From the NCBI RefSeq assembly GCF_036373705.1, contig NW_027102716.1, positions 62,001 through 126,000 on the forward strand: a DNA stretch of 64,000 nucleotides. The letters are read 5' to 3'. Shown here in pieces: positions 1-9,751 of this stretch (its first letter is position 1; every line of letters begins with the position of its first letter). The position numbers and the translations under genes are program-made. Below the pieces are notes generated by a model. It saw only the letters and a list, made by a program, of their open reading frames with translations. It was not told where the DNA came from and did not search any database. This DNA is from Amia ocellicauda (lineage: Eukaryota; Chordata; Actinopteri; Amiiformes; Amiidae).

Positions 1-262
1 GCTAAAATAAAGTTTTACTGACATTTTATTGACCCTACCACTGCATAGGGCACATCTGTAACATGAACGCTACTGAATGGCACATACATTGAAAACTACG
101 GAGAACTGAGACAAATCCACTTTACACTTCATAAATAATCTTAAAACGTTTCCAACCAAGGCAACACCCACTTGAAATACGTTCATTCTCATTTTTGGTA
201 AACAAAAAGAGAGATTGTTACATATGTTCCCTATGATGCATCTACAGAGAGAGAGAGAGAGA
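1..262. other. Sequence outside the left arm, no gene recognised
   Basis: This stretch lies beyond the part of the left arm that has a partner in the window, because the right arm runs off the window end at 64000, which pairs with about 263. It has no convincing coding frame. A GA tract near 246-262 leads into the TC tract that precedes the LINE fragment. The arm may continue here, but its partner would be outside the window. Confidence 0.6.
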
Positions 263-270
263 CAGACACT

Positions 271-299
<29 letters not shown>

Positions 300-304
<5 letters not shown>

Positions 305-905
305 TGGGAGTGTGTGGGAGGGGTCTGCAGTGAGCGGGAGTGCTGCTGAGAGCTCTGTCCTTTGGCTGCGTTTTTTTGTTGCTTTACTTTTTTCAGTTTG
401 TTTATTTTGTCTTCTGTTTTCAGTGCTTTTCTTATTGTGGGGGAACAGGGGAGGGGAGGGGGGAGTACCGGTAGTTCTTCCCGGGTCGGGGGGTCGGACC
501 CCCTGAATGCGTCTTTTGAAAAACTGACCCGACGCCATGGAGTCAAGATCGCTCCGGTGCAGTTCTGCCCCCTAGAGCAGTGTGTGTTAGCGGTTGGGGA
601 GGTAGCAGGGTGTGAAAATATCAAGTCTGCTGCCATTGTTATCTTCTTAAAAACCACTGATCTGCTCAATCAGCTAGTGGCTAATGGCACAGTGTTAGAC
701 GACACTTTCACCCCGGTGTTGCCGCTCGCTGCTCCTGCCCGGAAGGTAACGCTGTCTAACGTCCCTCCGTTCATCCGCACCGGCTCGGGCAGCTGATGTC
801 CGGCATTAAGAGGGTCCCGCTGGGCTGCAAAGCCCCGCAACTGAAACACGTCGTGTCCTTCCGAAGGCAGCTGTATATGATCCTCAATAACATCAATGAG
901 GATCT
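300..905 (+). pseudogene. Tx1-like LINE ORF1 fragment (left arm)
   Basis: This is the 5' part of a fish LINE first open frame. The frame at 362-796 contains NASFEKLTRRHGVKIAP and LPLAAPARKVTLSNVPPFIR. A second frame at 796-905 continues with IKRVPLGCKAPQLKHVVSFR, a pattern I associate with gag-like ORF1 proteins of Tx1/L1-type fish LINEs. The two are separated by a deletion or frameshift. The 5' end directly follows a TC microsatellite (about 271-300), as expected for TC-targeted elements such as Kibi. It is antisense to the BEN gene and supplies that gene's last coding codons and 3' flank. The clade call rests on memory of the family. Confidence 0.6.
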
Positions 906-2183
906 TAATGTCTCCGAAGTTGGATCTCTCTTGCTGCCACCACCACGAAGATTGCTCTTTAGTAATGTTGGAAAGTCAAAGACAGCAACCGTCAGGGTTC
1001 TTGCATATGACGTATTCGTGCTGCACCTCTCTGCAAGGATCCAGGACAGTTTGTCAATGTAAACTCCAGTGCCTGGGAATATTTCCACCTAAAAGACAAT
1101 GGTAAATAAAAAACAAGTTTATCCCCAAACTATTCTTATATTATGTTAAGTGGAATACATTATCAGTAAGGCTGTGATTTTGTTACAGAAATGTGTTATT
1201 AAAGACCACAGTATGTCTCAATTCTAAGTTTATTAATTTACAGACATAATAAAGTCAGTGAATCTGTGACACCCATAATTCAATTACATTCTTATTATCA
1301 ACTTTAACTATGAATATAACTGATACTGTAGCATCATTAGATTGTTTACAACCAATATTTGTTTTCAATATATATATTTTTACCTTGTCTTTGTAATATT
1401 GTAGACCAAGAGTGTTATACCTGTTTTGGTGATTCTTTGTCAGATTCAGAACAATTTGCTGTGGGGCTGTCAGAACCACTTGATGGTGACACACTTTTGT
1501 CTTCATTGCTGATAAATGTGGCTTTTGTTACAATTTTTTTCAGATTGTCCAAAAGGTCTGGAATCTCTGGAGAAAAAAACCTTAGTATTAAATGATAATC
1601 ATTTCTAGTAATATATTTAATACAAAGTGAAAACAAAACCATCAATGCCTGCAATTATACTTGAGAGACTTGCTCTATGTTATTGGGAAACTGACCTTTT
1701 TGTGGGTCATTAACATTAGCTACGAAAAAAATAAAAAAGATAAAATACAAGAATTACCAGGTCTAATGTAATGCATATAGTCATTAATGTAGGATTATGA
1801 AGTTATGTTGAAAAACTTTATTTAATAATCAGTATTATTAAACTATTAGACAGTGCACAGTGTATTGTGGTTCTAGATTACTTCAGTATGATCAACTATA
1901 ATACATTACTCTGGAATCTAAATTACTGAAGAATAACATTTATCAAGGTAAGGAATTATTTGCTATAAATAAAAAAACTTACCATCAACCATACGGTTTC
2001 GAAGACATTGGTTTTCATTTTTAAGTCTTGTGTTTTCCTTTTCGAGCTGCTTAACTTTTTGCTGTAGCTCAACTTCACTGGACTCTTTAAATGTCTGTAG
2101 AATATGACGGGATCTAATTCTTGAAGCTCCATCGGTTTTCTTTCTTATTTTGTGCTGTATTCAGAGAGGAAAAGAGTTTAAAA

Positions 2184-2242
<59 letters not shown>

Positions 2243-3044
2243 ATGATTAAAAAAAAACAATCCTGCAATACATTTATTTAATATTTGCAGTAATTATCTC
2301 ACCGGTAACTGTGGTTCATCAAGGTCACTATCATCTGAAATTTGAAGTTTTTTGTTTGGTTTAGGTACTCTCTTCATTTTAGGACAGGGCATTTTTGTTA
2401 GGTCATTAAGTTTTCTTCTTAGTTCGCCTTCTTTTCCTAAAATAAAAATAAAATAAATAAAACCCTGCATTATGTCCACAGATATTTGGGGATTATATTT
2501 ATTTGTCATAAAAATACTGTGCTTTGACCATACAAATTAAGATGAACAGCCAACACTGAATCAAAACTGAAGTTAAATTATATCTGGTTTAATTTATTTT
2601 GTGATTTGGGGGATTTTATTGTAAAGCACAACACACAATAAATCGTTCTTACAAATGCCAGTCAAGTATGACGAGTTTTAGCACCCTCACCACCACCTAC
2701 CATGTTATAAGAGTATGTTAGAAGTACAACACATTAATAACTTAAACATTCATTTCAAATATACTGTGATTGTATATATCAAATAGCATGTAAAGACTTT
2801 AATGTTTTTTTTTTAAATAAACATTGTTACCAGTCATAATGATCTGCGCTTCATGGACAGGCCATCCACCTTTTGGAGGTTTGTTCGTGTCTCTCCACTC
2901 TGCTCTGAAGTTTCGAGTCGTCTCTTCGTCATCATCAGCAATGCTGAATAAATCAAAATTGCGAAAGCAAGCAGTGGGAATCACGCTGTAAGAGTCTTTG
3001 TCGACCCCGCTTTCCCACTTCACCAACGCGTGCATCACCGCCAT
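771..3044 (-). CDS. BEN-domain protein gene, left copy (six exons)
   Basis: Exons read on the minus strand: 3044-2831, 2436-2303, 2154-1983, 1719-1696, 1566-1421 and 1088-771. All introns start GT and end AG, phases match, and the total is 1008 nt (335 aa plus stop). Exon 1 encodes an N-terminal block starting MAVMHALVKWE and ending near GGWPVHEAQI. Exon 2 is lysine-rich. Exon 3 holds a short coiled coil (VELQQNVKQLEKENTRLKNE). Exon 4 is only 24 nt. Exon 5 is Ser-rich. Exon 6 begins a BEN-type fold (VEIFPGTGVYIDKLSWI, then FDFPTLLKSNLRGGGSK). BEN domains bind DNA or chromatin proteins, so a nuclear role is inferred. The last roughly 45 residues are read from an antisense LINE ORF1 fragment, so the BEN domain looks cut short. 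It could be a host gene or a gene carried by repeats. Confidence 0.75.
2187..2238. repeat. AT microsatellite in BEN intron 2 (left)
   Basis: Pure AT run of about 50 bp. The partner tract on the right arm (62035-62056) is less than half as long, so the two arms are not being copied perfectly at this point. Confidence 0.95.
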
Positions 3045-3240
3045 ACTACCTTCACCTTCTCGTCCGTTTTTTCTGCGCCTTTTTCCCCCGACAAGTCACG
3101 GCACAAAAAACAGTCCCGCTCTGCATTCTGGTACTTGGCGTTCTTAATAACACCAATAGGGTGTAATCGCATAGACCACTCGAGTATAAAGTACTACATA
3201 TCCCATCAGTTACAGTTTTTTTTCATCTTCTGAAACTGCA
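3045..3240 (-). promoter_or_regulatory. Shared upstream region of BEN gene (left)
   Basis: About 195 bp 5' of the start codon are duplicated along with the gene and end exactly where arm similarity ends. The part next to the start codon is fairly GC-rich, with no clear TATA box. That it contains the 5'UTR and core promoter is inferred only from position and conservation. Confidence 0.4.
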
Positions 3241-3280
3241 ATTTAGCACTTTCAACTGTTTCTTAGTGATTCCTAGAATT

Positions 3281-3623
3281 ACTAACCGGTATTGTAGTCA
3301 ATGTGTTTATAACCTTTTTTGTTTAACGATTTGTGTGTTATCCTATGGGATCCCATGGTCTTTGATTTGGTCACGGAAGTGATTTGTCTTTGATTTGTTG
3401 ATCTAGAGTTGAATTTTAATTAGTTTTTCCCTTTTGTATAATTAGTGTAGTGCTACATTTAGTCTTTGTTTTTAAATAAATTTGACAATTTATATCTTTG
3501 GAATTGGTGTCTGCGTCCAATTATTACAGAAATTGAGTTCTACAAGACTCCAGGATTCGTGATAAGGTGATACTATGAATTCACTTCTTTAATTGAAATG
3601 TATAAGTGTACCTTACGCTACAT
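3281..3623 (+). mobile_element. 3' part of an LTR-like sequence (fossil)
   Basis: A non-coding segment ending in CGCTACA, the inverse of the TGTAGCG that starts a similar segment at 52685. Its first roughly 50 bp (from ACTAACCGGTATTGTAGTC) recur in the same orientation at 54148-54200. It contains A-rich AATAAA-like sequence. Probably the end of a long LTR of a retrovirus- or Gypsy-type element. It is incomplete. Confidence 0.4.
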
Positions 3624-3635
3624 ATATGTATGTAT

Positions 3636-3684
3636 GTATGTATGTATGTCCAATTGCTTTGACAATACAAATGAATTGAATTGA

Positions 3685-3743
<59 letters not shown>

Positions 3744-4290
3744 TGACAAACAGAAAAACAGACAGACACAGACACACACACACACAGAGCCAGCCAGCCA
3801 GCCAGCTCAGCGATGACATCACGAGCCTCTCTCAGCTGACTGCTATGACATCACAGAGCACGTACATTCCGTTGCTTGCCGTCTGTCAACCACTCAGTCA
3901 CTGCCAGCCAGACTGGCTGGCTGGCTGGATGGGGGGGCTGCTTGCTGCTGCTGCGTACCTTAGCAAGCTTATTTGCTTGACCGGCCTTCCTACTCCTCTG
4001 CCCACATGCCCACCTATGCCCGATCTGCTGTTCACCTGGATCACAGCTCCGCCCCAACAAGGCAGAGCCCCCCAAGAATGGTACAAACTCACCCACGATC
4101 CCCTCCACGGAAAGCTTTAGCAAAAGGCAAAAGCGTTATACGTAATGAAGAGGAACCCGAGTCCAAGACGCATCCGACCAGCCATACATATTTGTGTGTA
4201 TTAAAGATCACATTCTTACATTTAGTTTTTCTGTACTTTATTACATCTTATTGTGATTTATAAAAGTATTGTTTCTTTTCCATATGTATG
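3636..4290 (+). mobile_element. Chimeric SINE-like module, copy 1
   Basis: The sequence runs TATG repeats, a 35-bp LINE tail (CCAATTGCTTTGACAATACA onward), a GA tract (3685-3730), CAGA and CA repeats, then a body from about 3789. The body has paired TGACATCA motifs, CAGC/CTGG-rich blocks and a 3' end with LINE-tail similarity (TATTAAAGATCACATTC onward) running into TATG/TG repeats. Related copies lie near 11940, 19300, 25522, 52110, 54200 and 58400. No long coding frame or clear pol III A/B boxes are seen. Likely a non-autonomous element mobilised by the GA-associated LINE. Confidence 0.5.
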
Positions 4291-4292
4291 TA

Positions 4293-4323
<31 letters not shown>

Positions 4324-4383
4324 CTGTCTCTGTGTGAAAGTTAGTGTGTGTGTCTGTACGTGTGTGTGCCTGTCTCTGTGTGA

Positions 4384-4421
<38 letters not shown>

Positions 4422-4480
4422 CTCTCTGTGAAAGTGTGTGTGTGGGTGTGACAGTGTGTGCGAGTGTCTGTCTGTCTGTC
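4270..4480. repeat. Compound TG/TATG/TGTC microsatellite
   Basis: Long TG-rich tract interspersed with GTCTCTGTGTGAAAG units. A related tract recurs at 5950-6160, 9415-9520, 54500-54615 (inverse) and 58180-58400 (inverse). The GTGAAAG interruption recurs in all of them, showing common descent. Confidence 0.9.
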
Positions 4481-4482
4481 TG

Positions 4483-4600
4483 TCATGTAACTCGCACATC
4501 TGTGAGGGCACCATTTTTGCAGAAGAGATGTACACATTTTGGAGCAACATATGCTGCCATCCAGACATCATCTTTTCCAGTGACGTCCCTGCATTTTCAA
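4483..4600 (+). pseudogene. Short Tc1-type transposase fragment
   Basis: Begins CATGTAACTCGCACATCTGT and encodes a piece like HICEGTIFAEE. It matches the start of the longer fragment at 6162-6596 and stops where the sequence switches to LINE-tail similarity. It is a local duplication of the same fragment. Confidence 0.6.
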
Positions 4601-4696
4601 ACAGATCACATTTTATTACACTTTGTTTATCTGTACCTTATTACATCTTATTGTGATTTATACTTGTAATGTTTCTTTTCCATATATATGTATGTA

Positions 4697-5949
4697 CAGT
4701 GGGGGAAAAAAGTAATTGATCCCCTGCTGATTTTGTACGTTTGCCCACTGACAAAGAAATGATTAGTCTATAATTTTAATGGTAGGTGTATTTTAGCAGT
4801 GAGAGACAGAATAACAACAAGAAAATCCAGAAAAATGCATTTCAAAAAAGTTATAAATTGATTTGCATGTTAATGAGGGAAATAAGTATTTGACCCATTT
4901 TCAATGCCCTGGCTTAGGGAAGGAGGTTCTCACCCATGATTTGACGGTACATGGCCCCGTCCATCGTCCCTTTGATGCGGTGCAGTTGTCCTGTCCCCTT
5001 AGCAGAAAAACAGCCCCAAAGCATAATGTTTCCACCTCCATGTTTGATGGTGGGAATGGTGTTCTTGGGGTCATTCCTCCTCCTCCAAACACGGCGAGTT
5101 GAGTTGATGGCAAAGAGCTTGATTTTGGTCTCATCTGAGACCACTTTCACCCAGTTCTCCTCTGAATCATTCAGATGTTCATTGGCAAACTTCAGACGGG
5201 TCTGTACATGTGCTTTCTTGAGCAGGGGGACCTTGCGGGCGCTGCAGGATTTCAGTCCTTCACGGCATAGTGTGTTACCAATTGTTTTCTTGGTGACTAT
5301 GGTCCCAGCTACCTTGAGATCATTAACAAGATCCTCCCATGTAGTTCTGGGCTGATTCCTCACCGTTCTCATGATCATTGAAACTCCACGAGGTGAGATC
5401 TTGCATGGAGCCCCAGACTGAGGGAGACTGACAGTTATTTTGTGTTTCTTCCATTTGCGAATAATCGCACCAACTGTTGTCACCCTCTCACCAAGCTGCT
5501 TGGTGATGGTCTTGTAGCCCATTCCAGCCTTGTGTAGGTCTACAATCTTGTCCCTGACATCCTTGGACAGCTCTTTGGCCATGGTGGAGAGTTTGGAATC
5601 TGATTGATTGATTGCTTCTGTGGACAGGTGTCTTTTATACAGGTAACGAGCTGAGATTAGGAGCACTCCCTTTAAGAGAGTGCTCCTAATCTCAGCTCGT
5701 TACCTGTATGAAAGACACCTGGGAGCCAGAAATCTTGCTGATTGATAGGGGATCAAATACTTATTTCCCTCATTAACATGCAAATCAATTTATAACTTTT
5801 TTGAAATGCGTTTTTCTGGATTTTCTTGTTGTTATTCTGTCTCTCACTGCTAAAATACACCTACCATTAAAATTATAGACTGATCATTTCTTTGTCAGTG
5901 GGCAAATGTACAAAATCAGCAGGGGATCAAATACTTTTTTCCCTCACTG
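4697..5949 (-). mobile_element. Tc1-like transposon with long TIRs, internally deleted
   Basis: Flanked by TA on both sides (4695-4696, 5950-5951) inside a TATG repeat. The ends start CAGTGGGGGAAAAAAGTAAT and are matched by an inverse copy at the right. Inverted repeats are about 210 bp (4697-4905 and 5740-5949). The right-hand part also has a near-perfect hairpin centred at about 5673, with about 30-bp stems. The right arm lacks this element, so it inserted after the arms were duplicated or was lost there. Confidence 0.9.
4914..5666 (-). pseudogene. Tc1 transposase, C-terminally deleted
   Basis: A 250-aa frame. The usual start is probably the internal Met at [20 protein letters not shown]. 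It has two helix-turn-helix units (the first around [12 protein letters not shown]) and the first catalytic Asp in [11 protein letters not shown], then [19 protein letters not shown]. Full-length Tc1 transposases are about 340 aa. Here the frame runs into the terminal repeat after IMGENLLP, so the second Asp and the Glu of the DDE triad are missing. It cannot be catalytically active. Confidence 0.85.
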
Positions 5950-6161
5950 TATGTATGTATGTATGTATGTATGTAAGTGTGTGTGTGTCTGTCTCTGTGT
6001 GAAAGTGTGTGTGTGTGTCTGTCTGTGAAAGTGATTGTGTGTGAAAGTGTGTCTGTCTGTCTGTCTGTCTGTGAAAGTGTGTGTGTGTGTGCGTGTGTCT
6101 GTCTGTGAAAGTGTGTGTTTGTGTGTGTATGGGTGTGACAGTGTGTATGAGTGTCTGTCAT

Positions 6162-6596
6162 GTAACTCGCACATCTGTGAGGGCACCATTTTTGCAGAAA
6201 GAGATGTACACATTTTGGAGCAACATATGCTGCCATCCAGACATCGTCTTTTCCAGGGACGTACCTGCATTTTTCAGCAGGATAACGCCAAACCACATTC
6301 TGCCAAGATTACAAGCGCATGGTTGCGTAGGCAGAGAGTGCGGGTGCTAGCATGGCCTGCCTGCAGTCCTGACCTGTCTCCGAATTGAGAATGTGTGGCG
6401 CACTATGAAGTGCAAATTAAGACAACGAAGGCCCTGTGCAGTTGCGCAGCTGAGGAAATGCATAATGGATGAATGGGGGAAAATCCCGCTTGCTAAACTT
6501 AACCAAGTGGTGTCTTCAGTGCCCAAGTGCTTAATAAGTGTTATTAAAAGAAAAGGTGATGTTACATAGTGGTAAACAGTCGACTGTCCCAACTTT
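6162..6596 (+). pseudogene. Tc1-type transposase C-terminal fragment (left arm)
   Basis: Encodes HICEGTIFAERDVHILEQHM, then IFQQDNAKPHSAK (second catalytic Asp) and WPACSPDLSPN. A frameshift then leads to ECVAHYE-like remains of the Glu region. The 3' end reads CTGTCCCAACTTTCTTGG, as at the ends of many fish Tc1 elements. The N-terminal half is absent, replaced by microsatellite. The right-arm partner is at 57770-58190. Confidence 0.7.
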
Positions 6597-6851
6597 CTTG
6601 GTTTCTTTTCACTGCTAATGAGATGCTGTAGAGTGAGTTAGTTATATTGCTTTCAGGAGCTCTAATCGTATTGATGAGTTCATGAAGCATTTGTAATTGA
6701 ATTTCAAAAAGAAATCTTTGCTGTCTGGCCTGTGTGTATGAGATGTACTCTGTCAATCTTTGGCTAACAACTGAAACATTGGTAGAACAGAAATGGCAAC
6801 ATAAAAAAGAAAAGTACATTTTAAAAGAGCACATTAAATAGGATGAATATA
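6597..6851. other. Spacer with an unrecognised short frame
   Basis: A 90-aa minus-strand frame (6834-6562) contains RLTEYISYTQARQQRFLFEI and is conserved in the right arm (57510-57782). I do not recognise it. It may be a C-terminal piece of a transposon-encoded protein. It overlaps the end of the Tc1 fragment. Confidence 0.3.
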
Positions 6852-7604
6852 CAGTTTTTTACAATCACTTTGTCACTAATTTCAGAACCTTGATGTCATT
6901 TTTCAAAACTCTAGACACAAAACTCAAAACGGTCATCACTTGTAACACAGGCTGTCCAATGTTCAAAACATTGCATTGTGCATTCATATCTTTAAAGAAA
7001 CCTAGCACTTGCAGACTTGTTGGTTCAAATAACTCATTTATCATGAAATACCATAGTAACATAGTAACACAGAAGATACCGATAGTTTCACTGTGTAGTT
7101 GTTCGTACAATCATTAAATATTGTAGTACAAAATATGTGATACATGTTTCATTATGGTACTACACATAAATACATCACTGTAAAAGGACTAGTAGAGAGA
7201 ATACTACAAACACAGTGGAATCATTGAACAAAATCTGAAATGTATTGATGCAATACAATCAAATCACACCATAGGCTTCTTTGAATCCATGCAACAATAA
7301 TTAGCTACAAAAACGAACAAAACTACAGTAAAATGTCAACTGCAGTGTTCCTCACCTGGCTTAGTGTAAAAAGCAAAACAAAGGATTGATTACTGTACTT
7401 CTAAATTTCCATCAGCCCTGTGTTCAGGTTCAGGTTCTCACAACCATTTTTCACAAGAGGCATTTTGAAACTGAACATACCTGAACATACTCAGTCATCA
7501 GCTGCTTCACTCTGTCTGCATTTCTTTCAAAAGGCACACTATACTCTGTGCTACACATTGGTATGCAGTATACAGTCATTTGACAATTGAGAGTAGCCTA
7601 ATGT

Positions 7605-8015
7605 TTAGTGCATGCTGAAGACTTGCCGCTTCTCAGTACGGACATTTCTGATGATTGAGGCCACAGTTGATCCTGAGTTGATTCTGAGGTTTGATTGATT
7701 CATTGTAGCTGCCTCAGTCATGGTCATGCCATGATTTACAACATGTTCTACAACTATTTCTCGGATTTCACTGGACACTATTTGCTGTTGCTGCCGCTGT
7801 CTGGTCCGTGGCCTTGTCCTCTACCACGTTCCCCCAACACCTCTCAAATGAGGCCCATGGCTGCCTCTCTGGTGAGGCCTAAGCCCTCCTCTATGACGAG
7901 GCCCACGACCACCTCTCAGAAGGGGTGCATGTCCCCTTCCATTCCTTTGACCACCACGTCTTCCTCCTCCCACTGCTTGACCTCTATTGTGACCTGGATG
8001 ACCTGCCGGCTCCAT
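7605..8015 (-). pseudogene. Transposase N-terminal remnant (left arm)
   Basis: Starts MEPAGHPGHNRGQAVGGGRR with an Arg/Gly-rich leader. After one in-frame TAG it continues with a helix-turn-helix region (IVSSEIREIVVEHVVNHGMT, then TVASIIRNVRTEKR) before a stop. This arrangement resembles a fish IS630-like transposase family with an RG-rich leader. The DDE core is lost. A further short piece resembling FERNADRV lies near 7530. Confidence 0.6.
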
Positions 8016-8158
8016 GTTATCACTGTGTTGCTCGGGTGGATAGCACTCATTTCACTCGATACTCGTACCACAATGTGAAATCAATCATCAATAACCAGTT
8101 GGCAGTATTGGAAAAGCAATTACAAGGGCCTGCATACATACAGTAATGTCAAATCTGA

Positions 8159-8585
8159 TGTGGAAGAACAATCATCTTCAACCAGGTTGGAGCGTTAGTT
8201 GCAATGCCTTTAATACACGCAGCGTGGAGAGGAACAGTGACTCAAGAAGATCCCAAAGTCGCTCTGCCTTCATTTTAACAGTCAGAGCTTTTATACACAA
8301 AAATAATCAGAAAAATATAATCAGAAAGTCATTACTATGTTATCTTAAAAGTTAGCTAAGCAGAATTTATATCATTATAGGACAGAGTTCATAGATCAAC
8401 ACATGGATTAGGGAGCAGGCACTTCAATCATACTGTTTGACATTGTCTCCAAGATTCTCATCGTAAATAACAAGCAGAAATCAAACTACCTTCTGGCCTG
8501 ACCTTCTAGCTTGACCTTATCTTTCTTAAGTATACAAGAGAGAAAAACAGGTATTAGAGAAAGAATTTCTAACTTTCCTTCCACA
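8159..8585 (-). mobile_element. Solo LTR, retrovirus-type (fossil, left arm)
   Basis: 427 bp starting TGTGGAAG and ending CTTCCACA, flanked by the 4-bp duplication CTGA on each side. On the minus strand it has a TATAAAAGC promoter-like box and a downstream ATTAAA signal. It sits inside the TIR transposon at 6852-9074. No internal genes remain. The partner is at 55754-56181. Confidence 0.8.
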
Positions 8586-9074
8586 CTGAAAACATGGTGT
8601 GGAAAAGTGCTACATGATGATGAATGATGATGAAATATTACATCCATAGATAATGCAGTCCAACTGGTTCATGCTCCTCGGTTATTGGTGTCAATGGATC
8701 TCATTATCCTGAAACTTTCATGATCGAAACATGGAATACTGTTCGTCAGTTTCCATAAAACTATGAATTAAGAGTAATGCAACAGTCACTTATCATTTTG
8801 AGCAGCTGTATCAATTGATAGTTAGATCTTTGTAATGAAATGAATAGACAGTGATCTCAGATGTAATGTGTGAATTGCATTTTGAAATGGTAATACTTTG
8901 ACGTTAAGTTGTATCATTTTAGTTCAATGAACAAATGATCTGAGGTTGATGTGTATTGTATCCAAGCAATTGAAAAATGTGCATTTTGATCATCGGGTGT
9001 GAGTTTTGTGTCTAGAGTTTTGAAAAATGACATCAAGGTTCTGAAATGAGTGCCAAAGTGATTGTAAAAAAGTG

Positions 9075-9415
9075 TAATATCAGGGGACAGTGGCTATTAC
9101 TGATCTGGCCTTCCGTGGCCTCTGTATTAATGTAACAGGTCACATTGTATGTGTACACTGATACTTGATAGTATAATATAGTACAAGTAAAAAACATACA
9201 TAGGTATCATAGAAGTATTTTGCAGAAATGATTAAGGATAGTTATCAAAATGGAGAGGAAATGCTAAATCCAGTCTCCCCAGGCTGAGCTTCTATTGCTA
9301 CACCTGCTAAGTGGCTGCTGGCCCCACTATATGGATAGAGCCACACCAAGTACAAGAGTCTCCACATTGCTATTTATATCTCCCTATCCAGTCTTCTATA
9401 CGTGTCAGGTATACA
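9075..9415. other. Non-coding arm sequence
   Basis: Sequence shared with 54940-55252 in inverse orientation, with no coding frame or element end recognised. It may be original host DNA into which the surrounding elements inserted. Confidence 0.4.
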
Positions 9416-9594
9416 AGTGTGTGTGTGTGTGTGTGTGTGTGTCTGTCTGTCTGTCTGTCTGTGAAAGTGTGTGTGTGTGTGTGTGTGAAAGTGTGTGTGA
9501 GTGTCTGTCTGTCTGTCTGTCATGTAACTTGCACATCTGTTAGGGCACCATTAATGCAGAAATGTACACATATTGTTTATTTTCCATATATATG

Positions 9595-9648
9595 TATGTA
9601 TGTATGTATGCATGTCCAATTGCTTTGACAATACAAATGCACTGAATT

Positions 9649-9690
<42 letters not shown>
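9595..9690. repeat. LINE tail plus GA tract
   Basis: TATG repeats, then TCCAATTGCTTTGACAATAC onward (about 35 bp), then a GA tract to 9689. This is the same LINE 3'-terminus/GA junction as in the SINE-like modules. Confidence 0.8.
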
Positions 9691-9691
<1 letters not shown>

Positions 9692-9751
9692 GCTAAGGCA
9701 CATTTGTAACATAAATTAGGGAACATTTGAAACATGCTTAGGGAACATTCA

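Larger units (their letters stand above)
263..3240 (+). repeat. Outer arm of inverted repeat, left copy
   Basis: Reverse-complement partner of 61037-64000. Base 263 pairs with 64000, and the BEN start codon at 3044 pairs with 61229. Similarity stops abruptly just after a shared CTTCTGAAACTGCA at 3240 / 61037. Exons are almost identical. Differences seen are a few substitutions and a longer AT microsatellite on this side (about 2187-2238). The arm carries a whole BEN-domain gene plus an antisense LINE fragment. Confidence 0.95.
6852..9074 (-). mobile_element. IS630/Tc1-mariner-type TIR transposon, decayed (left arm)
   Basis: Terminal inverted repeats of about 70 bp begin with CAGTTTTTTACAATCACTTT at the left and its inverse at the right. 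Both sides are bounded by TA (6850-6851 and 9075-9076), the target duplication of this superfamily. It contains a broken transposase N-terminus (7605-8015) and a nested solo LTR (8159-8585). The catalytic domain is not seen. Partner copy: 55254-57492. Confidence 0.8.
3770..9690 (+). repeat. Inner arm of inverted repeat, left copy
   Basis: Pairs with 54250-58925 in inverse orientation. The shared order is SINE-like module, microsatellites, Tc1 transposase fragment, 2.2 kb TIR transposon with nested solo LTR, a unique-looking stretch (9075-9415) and a second microsatellite plus LINE tail. This side has an extra Tc1 insertion and local duplication at about 4480-6150. The other side has about 300 bp extra near 54615-54935. 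Identity looks like roughly 97-99% by eye. Confidence 0.9.

Noticed and set aside
3851-4263. Overlapping frames of 64-96 aa in the SINE-like module
   Set aside because: Frames on both strands are equally open, vary among copies and have no domain. They reflect GC-rich non-coding sequence.
3780-4290. Module body as a tRNA- or 5S-derived SINE
   Set aside because: No clear A/B boxes and no similarity to the 5S genes in the window could be seen.
4241-4669. Cys/Val- or His/Thr-rich frames in TG/CA tracts
   Set aside because: Direct translation of microsatellites. The same holds at 5916-6270, 9295-9628, 19964-20242 and 54293-54793.
7695-8078. 127-aa plus-strand frame, also at 56262-56645 on the minus strand
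   Set aside because: Opposite strand of the Arg/Gly-rich transposase leader. No independent motif.
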